This document shows, piece after piece, positions 7,427-14,121 of a DNA stretch of 20,014 nt. A program made the position numbers and the translations under genes. The stretch lies in NCBI GenBank assembly GCA_044221805.1, contig JBGAOK010000066.1, positions 1 through 20,014 on the forward strand, given 5' to 3'. The first letter of the stretch is position 1; every line of letters begins with the position of its first letter. The DNA comes from Meridianimarinicoccus sp044221805 (lineage in GTDB: Bacteria > Pseudomonadota > Alphaproteobacteria > Rhodobacterales > Rhodobacteraceae). Under the pieces are notes generated by a model. The model was not told where the DNA came from and made no database searches. It saw only the letters and a program-made list of their open reading frames with translations.

Positions 7427-8386
7427 ATGCAGAACTCCCTCATCGCCTCTCGCGACGCCGCCTTTTCGCGGCGGACCTTCCTGACGGCCACAGCCGCGAC
7501 CGCAGCGCTGCCCTGGCTTCCCGGCCGGGCGCTGGCCTTCAGCAGCCAGACCCACGGCGTCACGGTCGGGGCGACCGAACTGACGGTGATCAGCGACGGA
7601 CATCTGGTGCTGCCGGTCTCGATCCTGGCACCCGCGGCGCCGCCGACCGAGCTTGAGGCAGAGCTGAAGGCGACCTTCGGGCAGGTGCCCGAAACGGTCA
7701 TGCCGGAATGCAACAACGTCCTGCTGAAGACCGGCAGCGACCTGATCCTGGTCGACAGCGGATCGGGGGCGAAGTTCCAGCCCACGGCGGGAAAGCTCCT
7801 GGCGCATCTGGAGGCGAACGGGATCGACCCCGGCAGCGTCACCAAGGTCGTCTTCACCCATGCCCATCCGGACCATATCTGGGGCACGATGACCGCCGAG
7901 GGTGGCCTCGCCTTCCCGAACGCGACCTATTACGTGGACGGCACCGAATACGACTTCTGGACCGATCCGGCGACGCTCGCGGCCTTCCCCGAGGACTTCA
8001 AACCCTTCGTCACCGGCGCAGTGGACAACCTGAGGGCCACCGAGCCGCGGTTGGTGCGGGTGAAGGACGGCGACAGCATCGCCCCGGGCATCAGCGTCGT
8101 CGCGGCGCCGGGTCACACGCCGGGGCATATCGGCGTGCTGGTCGATGGCGGCGACGGCCTGCTGATCACCGGCGATGCCTTCTCCAGCCCCTGGCTCGGC
8201 GTCGCCCATCCTGACTGGGTGTTCGGCTTCGACAGCATTCCCGAGCAGGGCATCGCCACGCGCAAGACCCTGCTGGACCGTATCGCCACCGACCGGATGC
8301 AGATGCTGGGCTATCACTTCCCCTGGCCGGGCGTGGGGCGGGTCGAGCGGAAGGACGGCGGCTATCGCTTCGTGGCCGCGGGCTGA
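7427..8386 (+). CDS. Tat-exported metallo-beta-lactamase-fold hydrolase
   Basis: Predicted periplasmic zinc hydrolase of the MBL-fold superfamily; the substrate is unknown. The 319-residue protein begins with a twin-arginine signal (SRRTFL at about 14-19, hydrophobic stretch, ALA cleavage site near residue 37), implying export folded with metal bound. Zinc ligands are visible in THAHPDH (144-150), PGHTPGH (228-234), TGDAF (248-252) and a C-terminal GYHFPW (295-300). I chose this ATG because it starts the Tat signal and has GGAG nine bases upstream; the longer frame from 7283 overlaps the divergent gene's start. The first motif, H-x-H-x-D-H, is the classic dinuclear site. Relatives include lactonase-like and other uncharacterised MBL proteins, so a specific reaction should not be assigned. 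The 3' end overlaps the DUF421 gene by 25 bases. Confidence 0.9.
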   Translation: MQNSLIASRDAAFSRRTFLTATAATAALPWLPGRALAFSSQTHGVTVGATELTVISDGHLVLPVSILAPAAPPTELEAELKATFGQVPETVMPECNNVLLKTGSDLILVDSGSGAKFQPTAGKLLAHLEANGIDPGSVTKVVFTHAHPDHIWGTMTAEGGLAFPNATYYVDGTEYDFWTDPATLAAFPEDFKPFVTGAVDNLRATEPRLVRVKDGDSIAPGISVVAAPGHTPGHIGVLVDGGDGLLITGDAFSSPWLGVAHPDWVFGFDSIPEQGIATRKTLLDRIATDRMQMLGYHFPWPGVGRVERKDGGYRFVAAG

Positions 8387-9120
8387 GCGGACAAGGCCGG
8401 ATCGTCCCCGGGCGCCACCGGCGTGACCCAGCGGTCCTGGCCGCATTCCGGACAAGGGCCGAGCCGGACATCGGCCCGGTTGGCGTCGCTGCGCGACAGC
8501 ACCAGCCCGCAGTTGCCGCAGCAGGCGGCCGGCGCGCCGGCCGCCACCGGCGCCGGTCTGCCGGCCACGTCGACCTCGGGCGGCGGCGCGATCGCCAGCC
8601 CCGCCCGTGGCGTGTCCCTGCGGAAGACCGACAGCCGGCCGTTCGCCTCCATATAGACCCGGTCGACTTCGCCCAGATTGCGGATCCCCGCGCTGCGCAG
8701 GGCCGAGACCAGTTCGGCATGGCCCATGGTGCGATGGGTGATCGACCGCACCACGATGCGGCCGTCGCGGACCATCTCGACCGGACCGCCGTCGACGATG
8801 CGCTTGACCAGATCCCAGCGCAGGATGGCGCCGTCGATCGCCTTGTTGATCAGCACCACCACAAGGATCACCACCATCGCCTGCGCCAGCGGCACGTCCG
8901 GATAGAACAGCGCATCCCCGACCGCCGAGCCGAGCGCGATCACCAGCAGGAACTCGACCAGCGACAGCTGGGTGACGCTGCGCCCGCCGATCCAGCGCAG
9001 CAGGGCGATGGTCCAGACATAGATGACCGCACAGCGGACCACGATCTCGAGATAGTAGAGCGGCGGGTCCTCGCCCAGGATCATGCGGTGCAGGTCGAAC
9101 GGGATGATCGGCTGGTCCAC
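8362..9120 (-). CDS. DUF421 (YetF-like) membrane protein with C-terminal Cys4 ribbon
   Basis: Inner-membrane protein of unknown function. The 252-residue product has about three hydrophobic segments near the N-terminus (about 22-42, 53-72, 80-97). After them comes the conserved soluble DUF421 domain (VEMVRDGRIVVRSITHRTMGHAELVSALRSAGI, VYMEANGRLSVFRRD). Beyond the usual domain end it carries a Pro/Ala linker and a zinc-ribbon-like tail, CCGNC (200-204) and CPEC (223-226), which typical YetF proteins lack. The start is GTG, chosen because GGAGG lies five bases upstream and the reading fits the family's N-terminus. It is convergent with, and overlaps, the MBL hydrolase gene, and has a 111-base gap to dapD. 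DUF421 membership is confident from sequence character; the role is not known. Confidence 0.88.
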   Translation of the reverse strand: MDQPIIPFDLHRMILGEDPPLYYLEIVVRCAVIYVWTIALLRWIGGRSVTQLSLVEFLLVIALGSAVGDALFYPDVPLAQAMVVILVVVLINKAIDGAILRWDLVKRIVDGGPVEMVRDGRIVVRSITHRTMGHAELVSALRSAGIRNLGEVDRVYMEANGRLSVFRRDTPRAGLAIAPPPEVDVAGRPAPVAAGAPAACCGNCGLVLSRSDANRADVRLGPCPECGQDRWVTPVAPGDDPALSAQPAATKR

Positions 9121-9195
9121 GGGCGCCTCCGGAAGCTGCGCGGGGCAACGTCCGGCACGGTGTTCCGGTTCCGGCCTCTGCCGCGGCCGACCGGG

Positions 9196-9224
9196 CGGCC
9201 CGGCGCCCCGCAGGGACCGGGCCG
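9196..9224 (-). terminator. Hairpin after dapD
   Basis: CGGCCCGG (9196-9203) and CCGGGCCG (9217-9224) form a perfect eight-pair stem, with a further CCC/GGG pairing inside the loop, just beyond the dapD stop. No T-run follows, so it may be a processing or stabilising structure rather than an intrinsic terminator. Confidence 0.35.
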
Positions 9225-9231
9225 GCGCAGG

Positions 9232-10059
<828 letters not shown>

Positions 10060-10108
10060 CGGCGGCAACCCTTTCTTGGCTCTTTGCTCTGGTTTCAGGC
10101 CGGGCGAG

Positions 10109-10137
10109 CCTATAGTCCGGGTGAAGGCCTGACGCAA
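10109..10137 (-). promoter_or_regulatory. Predicted dapD promoter
   Basis: On the minus strand, TTGCGT (10137-10132) is followed after 17 bases by TATAGG (10114-10109), 50 bases before the dapD ATG. The -10 matches four of six consensus bases and the -35 matches three. On the plus strand the same spot reads TATAGT (10111-10116), five of six, and may serve the divergent LOG gene. Confidence 0.4.
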
Positions 10138-10182
10138 TGGCAGCGCGCCCGGCAATGGCCGCGCCCGAGACCGGGAAACGAG

Positions 10183-11031
10183 ATGACCCAGGACGACGCC
10201 CATCCCCTGCCCCGTGCGCGCGATGACATCGAGCGCGTCCGCGCCATGCCGGACACGCCGCAGACGCGCTCGCCCACCCATCGCCTGGCCTTCGCCGATT
10301 TCGACTTCCTGATGCGCGAGGAGCTGCGTCCGGTCCGGCTGCAGCTCGAGCTTCTGAAGGCGCAGATGGCGCTGGACGAACGCGGCATCCGGTCGACCGT
10401 GGTGATGTTCGGCGGCGCCCGGATCCTGCCGCCCGAGGATGCCCACAATGCGCGGACGCCGGGCCTTGCCGAACTCAGCCGGTACTATGACGAGGCGCGG
10501 GAATTCGCCCGGCTTGTCACGCTGCAAAGCCGGGCCACCGGCAACACCGAGAACGTGATCGTCACCGGCGGCGGGCCGGGCGTGATGGAAGCCGGGAACC
10601 GCGGCGCAGAGGACGCCGGCGGCATCTCGATCGGGCTCAACATCGTCCTGCCGCACGAGCAGGCGCCGAACCGCTATGTCACGCCGGACCTGTCGTTCAA
10701 CTTCCACTATTTCGCCATCCGCAAGATGCACTTCCTGACCCGCGCCAACGCGGTCACCGTGTTTCCCGGCGGCTTCGGCACCTTCGACGAGCTGTTCGAA
10801 GCGCTGACCCTGATCCAGACCGGGCGCATGGCGCCGGTACCGATTCTGCTGTTCGGCGAGGCGTTCTGGCGCACCGTGATCAACTGGGATGCCTTGGCCG
10901 AAGCCGGGACCATCTCGGCCCAGGACCTGCGCCTGTTCAGCTATGTGGAGACGGCCCGCGAGGCGCTATCGCTGATCGAGGCGCATGATGCGGCGGCGAA
11001 ACAGCCGGGCACGCTGCTGCAGCGGGGCTGA
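10183..11031 (+). CDS. LOG family protein (TIGR00730/lysine decarboxylase-like Rossmann fold)
   Basis: Members of this family that have been tested hydrolyse nucleotide 5'-monophosphates at the N-glycosidic bond (cytokinin riboside 5'-monophosphate phosphoribohydrolase, or PpnN-like nucleosidase); older annotations as lysine decarboxylase are not supported. The 282-residue protein shows the Rossmann start TVVMFGGARI, the GGGPGVMEAGNRGA segment (about 129-142) and the signature PGGFGTFDE (195-203). It has an N-terminal extension of about 65 residues compared with short LOG proteins (about 190 residues). The start ATG follows GGGAAACGAG, a poor ribosome binding site; an ATG at 10246 is an alternative. 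It diverges from dapD with 123 bases between starts. The substrate in this organism is not predictable from sequence. Confidence 0.9.
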   Translation: MTQDDAHPLPRARDDIERVRAMPDTPQTRSPTHRLAFADFDFLMREELRPVRLQLELLKAQMALDERGIRSTVVMFGGARILPPEDAHNARTPGLAELSRYYDEAREFARLVTLQSRATGNTENVIVTGGGPGVMEAGNRGAEDAGGISIGLNIVLPHEQAPNRYVTPDLSFNFHYFAIRKMHFLTRANAVTVFPGGFGTFDELFEALTLIQTGRMAPVPILLFGEAFWRTVINWDALAEAGTISAQDLRLFSYVETAREALSLIEAHDAAAKQPGTLLQRG

Positions 11032-11054
11032 TCCGTGCCGCGATCACCTGACTT

Positions 11055-11094
11055 GAAAACCCAGGGGGGCCCCGGCCAATGGCCAGGACCCCCC
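11055..11094. terminator. Strong hairpin between convergent genes; T-run on the minus side
   Basis: GGGGGG (11064-11069) pairs with CCCCCC (11089-11094) and GGCC (11074-11077) with GGCC (11081-11084) around an AAT loop. The 14-position stem has only two C-A mismatches. It lies 33 bases after the LOG stop, so it may end that transcript. Reading on the minus strand, a TTTT run follows at 11058-11055, so it is a better intrinsic terminator for leftward transcription. Confidence 0.6.
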
Positions 11095-11095
11095 T

Positions 11096-11146
11096 TCACC
11101 CCACGTGCTTTCGCACCACACGTGTTCGAATTGAGGTCCGCGCCAT
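11096..11146 (-). other. Candidate 16-codon small ORF in a structured intergenic transcript
   Basis: On the minus strand an ATG opens a 16-residue basic peptide, MARTSIRTRVVRKHVG, whose stop codon ends two bases before the strong hairpin at 11094-11064. A promoter-like pair, TTGCGG (11194-11189) and TAGAAC (11170-11165) with 18 bases between, lies upstream. The ribosome binding site is weak (GGTCAGG touching the ATG). It is too short to judge by codon use, and it could equally be a non-coding small RNA. A GTG-started frame through the same DNA is also open. Treat as a candidate only. Confidence 0.2.
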
Positions 11147-11152
11147 CCTGAC

Positions 11153-11190
11153 CGGACACCTGTGTTCTAGCACGGGCACAGCCCTGTCCG
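11153..11190. other. Nested hairpin in LOG-DUF2853 intergenic region
   Basis: CGGACA (11153-11158) pairs with TGTCCG (11185-11190), and CTGTG (11160-11164) pairs with CACAG (11177-11181). Together they make an eleven-pair interrupted stem with a 12-base loop. It is not associated with a T-run on either strand. It overlaps the promoter-like sequences proposed for the small minus-strand transcript. Confidence 0.45.
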
Positions 11191-11191
11191 C

Positions 11192-11217
11192 AAAAGCCGA
11201 GTGCGTAAAACTCGGCT
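11192..11217 (-). terminator. Intrinsic terminator of the DUF2853 gene
   Basis: On the minus strand a perfect eight-pair stem, AGCCGAGT/ACTCGGCT with a seven-base loop, is followed immediately by TTTT (11195-11192). It lies 14 bases past the stop codon, the normal place for a factor-independent terminator. Confidence 0.75.
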
Positions 11218-11230
11218 CAAATCGCGGCCG

Positions 11231-11572
11231 TCAGGCGTAGGCGGCTTCCTTGCCGAAATGCTTGACCAGCAGGTAATAGACCACCGGACGGTGCTTGCGC
11301 CGCTCGCTGCTGCCATAGGTCGTCAGCACGGCATCCAGTCCCGACTGGAGCTCGGGACCGTCGCTCAGGCCCAGCTTCTTGATCAGGAAGTTCTTCTTGA
11401 TCGTCTCGTGTTCGGTGGGATCGCTGCCCGCGACCAGCGCGCTGTCGGCGCTGTAGATCGACGGACCGCAGCCGATCGTCACCTTGGTCAGCAGATCCAT
11501 GTCCGGGGTCACGCCGCATTTGCCAGAGAGATCCTCGGCATACTGGGCGATCAGGTCGTCGCGCTTGCCCAT
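11231..11572 (-). CDS. DUF2853 family protein
   Basis: Small cytoplasmic protein of unknown function. The 113-residue product, MGKRDDLIAQYAEDL at its N-terminus, looks like the DUF2853 family: helical, with a KCGVTPDMDLLTKVT segment, a GPSIYSADSALVAGSD segment and a KKNFLIKKLGL helix. There is no signal peptide or membrane segment. The ATG is preceded by GAGGA five to six bases away, so the start is well supported. It sits downstream of maeB on the same strand, with a terminator-like hairpin between, and has its own intrinsic terminator after the stop. It is probably a single-gene unit. No function can be given from the sequence. Confidence 0.85.
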   Translation of the reverse strand: MGKRDDLIAQYAEDLSGKCGVTPDMDLLTKVTIGCGPSIYSADSALVAGSDPTEHETIKKNFLIKKLGLSDGPELQSGLDAVLTTYGSSERRKHRPVVYYLLVKHFGKEAAYA

Positions 11573-11624
11573 TCAATTCCTCGACTGTTGAGAGCCGTGA
11601 TCGGCCCTGCCGGAAGAGCAGCAC

Positions 11625-11668
11625 AAAAACCTGCGCGCGCAAAGCCCGCCGAAGGCCTCGCGCGGCAG
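11625..11668 (-). terminator. Intrinsic terminator of maeB
   Basis: On the minus strand CTGCCGCGCG (11668-11659) pairs with CGCGCGCAG (11639-11631), nine pairs with one bulged C. The loop contains a GCC-TTC-GGC mini-hairpin. A TTTTT run follows at 11629-11625. It lies about 25 bases after the maeB stop. Confidence 0.7.
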
Positions 11669-11693
11669 TCAGGTAACCGCAGGGCGTGCGCAG

Positions 11694-13949
11694 TCAGTCG
11701 ACTTTCGAGGCTGCCAGCACCGCCATCGACAGGATGTCGTTCTCGGTCGAGGACACCGAGCAGATCTGGATCGGCTTGTCGACGCCGCCAAGGATCGGAC
11801 CGATCACCCGGGCGCCGGCCATTTCCTGCATCAGCTTGACCGAGATCGAGGCCGAATGGCGCGCCGGCACCACAAGGATGTTTGCCGGCCCGGTCAGGCG
11901 CGAGAAGGGATAGGCCTTCATCGCCTCCATGTTCAGCGCCACATCCACGGTCATCTCGCCCTCGAACTCGAAGTTGACGCCGCGCTTGGCGAGGATCTCG
12001 GGCGCGTGGTGCATCTTCTCGGCGCGCTCCGACACCGGATAGCCGAAGGTCGAGAAGCTGACGAAGGCGACCCGCGGTTCCAGCCCCAGGGACCGGGCCA
12101 CCTCGGCGGCGCCGCAGGCGATGTTGGCCAGGTCGTTTTCGTCCGGCCATTCGTGGACCAGCGTGTCGGCGATCATCACGACCCGCCCCTTGTGCAGGAT
12201 CGCGGTCACCCCGAAGGCGCCATGGGCGGCATCGGCGTCGAAGACGTGGTTGATCTGCTCCATCACATGGGCCGACTTCCGGGTCGCCCCGGTCACCATG
12301 GCGTCGCCATGGCCATGGGCCAGCATCAGCGCCGAGAACACGTTGCGGTCGCGCGCCGCCAGCCGGTGCACGTCCGAGGTGTCGAAGCCCTTGCGCTGCA
12401 GGCGCTTGTAGAGAAACGCCTTGTAGGTCTCCAGATGCTGGGTGTTGGCCGCGTTGACCACCTGCAGCTCGCGCACCGCATCGGCCATGCCGGCGGCTTC
12501 CAGCTTCGCCTTCACCTCGGGCTCGCGGCCGACCACGATCGCCTTGCCGAAGCCGTTGCGCTGATAGGCCACCGCGGCGCGCAGCGCGCGGATGTCGTCG
12601 CCTTCGGCGAAGATCGTCGTCGCCTGGGCCTGCCGGGCGCGGGCATTGAGCCCTTCCAGCACCGAGGCGGTCGGATCCATCCGCGCCTTCAGGCTGAGCT
12701 CATAGCCTTCCATGTCGATGATCGGCCGGCGCGCCACCCCGGTGGCCATGCCGACCCGGGCCACGGCGGGCGGGATCCGCCAGATCAGCCGCGGGTCGAA
12801 GGGCGTCGGGATGATGTAGTCGCGGCCGAACTTCAGCTTCCGGCCATAGGCGATCTCGACCTGGTCGGGCACGTCCTCGCGGGCGAGTTCTGCCAGCGCC
12901 CGGGCGCAGGCGAGCTTCATCTCGTCGTTGATGGCGCGCGCGTTGATGTCCAGCGCGCCGCGGAACAGGTAGGGGAAGCCCAGCACGTTGTTGACCTGGT
13001 TCGGATAGTCCGACCGGCCGGTGGCAACGATGGCGTCCAGCCGGACGTCATGGGCTTCCTCGGGGGTGATCTCGGGGTCGGGGTTCGCCATCGCGAAGAT
13101 CACCGGGTTGTCGGCCATCGCGGCGACCATTTCGCGGGTCAGCGCGCCCTTCACCGACACGCCGAGGAAGACGTCGGCGCCGACGATCGCCTCTTCCAGG
13201 GTGCGCAGCTCGGTCTTGGCGGCATGGGCCGACTTCCACTGGTTCATGCCGTCGGTGCGGCCCTGATAGATCACGCCCTTGGTGTCGCAGACGATGCACT
13301 TGGCCGGGTCGGCGCCCATCGACTTGATCAGCTCAAGGCAGGCGATCCCTGCCGCTCCGGCGCCGTTCAGCACGATCCGGCAGTCCGACAGCTGTTTACC
13401 CGACAGCAGCAGCGCGTTCATCAGCCCGGCGGCGCAGATCACGGCGGTGCCGTGCTGGTCGTCGTGGAAGACGGGGATGTTCATCTCTTCCTTGAGCCGC
13501 TGCTCGATGATGAAGCATTCCGGCGCCTTGATGTCCTCAAGGTTGATGCCGCCGAAGCTGGGTTCCATCAGCTTCACGGCGCGGCAGAATTCGTCCGGGT
13601 CTTCGGTGTCCAGCTCGATGTCGATCGAGTTCACGTCGGCAAAGCGCTTGAACAGCACCGCCTTGCCTTCCATCACCGGCTTCGAGGCCAGCGCGCCCAG
13701 ATTGCCCAGCCCCAGCACCGCGGTGCCGTTCGAGATCACCGCGACGGTGTTGCCCTTGGCGGTATAGTCATAGGCGCGCTGCGGGTTCTCGGCGATCTCC
13801 AGGCAGGGGACGGCCACGCCGGGCGAATAGGCAAGGCTCAGGTCACGCTGGGTGGCCATCGGCACCGTGGCCTGGATCTCCAGCTTCCCCGGAGTCGGCA
13901 GCAGGTGGAAGGCCAATGCCTCTTCGCGCGTGATCTTGTTGCTTGCCAT
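11694..13949 (-). CDS. maeB: NADP-dependent malic enzyme (malic/phosphotransacetylase hybrid type)
   Basis: Oxidatively decarboxylates malate to pyruvate, producing NADPH, and links the TCA cycle with gluconeogenesis and fatty-acid synthesis. The 751-residue length is typical of the large hybrid MaeB. The N-terminal malic domain has LSLAYSPGVAVPCLEI and the AVISNGTAVLGLGNLGALASKPVMEGKA block (as two adjoining motifs), plus NIPVFHDDQHGTA. An NAD(P)-binding domain follows (VLNGAGAAGIACLELI). From about residue 440 to the end is a phosphate acetyl/butyryltransferase-like domain (GPILGGVDKPIQI near the end) that is regulatory rather than catalytic in characterised MaeB. The start is the ATG after GGGGAGACAGGG; the frame further upstream is intergenic. 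It diverges from mutS (172 bases) and is followed by a strong terminator. NADP preference is inferred from the hybrid architecture. Confidence 0.95.
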   Translation of the reverse strand: MASNKITREEALAFHLLPTPGKLEIQATVPMATQRDLSLAYSPGVAVPCLEIAENPQRAYDYTAKGNTVAVISNGTAVLGLGNLGALASKPVMEGKAVLFKRFADVNSIDIELDTEDPDEFCRAVKLMEPSFGGINLEDIKAPECFIIEQRLKEEMNIPVFHDDQHGTAVICAAGLMNALLLSGKQLSDCRIVLNGAGAAGIACLELIKSMGADPAKCIVCDTKGVIYQGRTDGMNQWKSAHAAKTELRTLEEAIVGADVFLGVSVKGALTREMVAAMADNPVIFAMANPDPEITPEEAHDVRLDAIVATGRSDYPNQVNNVLGFPYLFRGALDINARAINDEMKLACARALAELAREDVPDQVEIAYGRKLKFGRDYIIPTPFDPRLIWRIPPAVARVGMATGVARRPIIDMEGYELSLKARMDPTASVLEGLNARARQAQATTIFAEGDDIRALRAAVAYQRNGFGKAIVVGREPEVKAKLEAAGMADAVRELQVVNAANTQHLETYKAFLYKRLQRKGFDTSDVHRLAARDRNVFSALMLAHGHGDAMVTGATRKSAHVMEQINHVFDADAAHGAFGVTAILHKGRVVMIADTLVHEWPDENDLANIACGAAEVARSLGLEPRVAFVSFSTFGYPVSERAEKMHHAPEILAKRGVNFEFEGEMTVDVALNMEAMKAYPFSRLTGPANILVVPARHSASISVKLMQEMAGARVIGPILGGVDKPIQICSVSSTENDILSMAVLAASKVD

Positions 13950-13980
13950 CCCTGTCTCCCCCCGGGTTGTCCGTCCGGCC

Positions 13981-14009
13981 CTGATACGCGAGCGGCCCCG
14001 GCGCCTCAA
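13981..14009 (-). promoter_or_regulatory. Predicted sigma-70 promoter of maeB
   Basis: On the minus strand TTGAGG (14009-14004) and TATCAG (13986-13981) are 17 bases apart, each matching four of six consensus positions. The -10 ends 31 bases before the maeB start codon. No similarly good promoter is visible for mutS in the same divergent region. Confidence 0.45.
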
Positions 14010-14121
14010 CGTCCGTTTGCGCCGGACAGGACCACCGCGATCGCAGGGGGATTTTCGGGTTTTTCTGCGGCCCGGCCTCCTCTAGACCCAAGGGCAGGAC
14101 GCACCGCCGGGGACCAGCCGC

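Noticed and set aside
11115..11145. TTCGAAT stretch resembling a tRNA T-loop, with a CCA nearby
   Set aside because: The flanking bases do not form a T-stem, and no acceptor or anticodon stems can be drawn around it.
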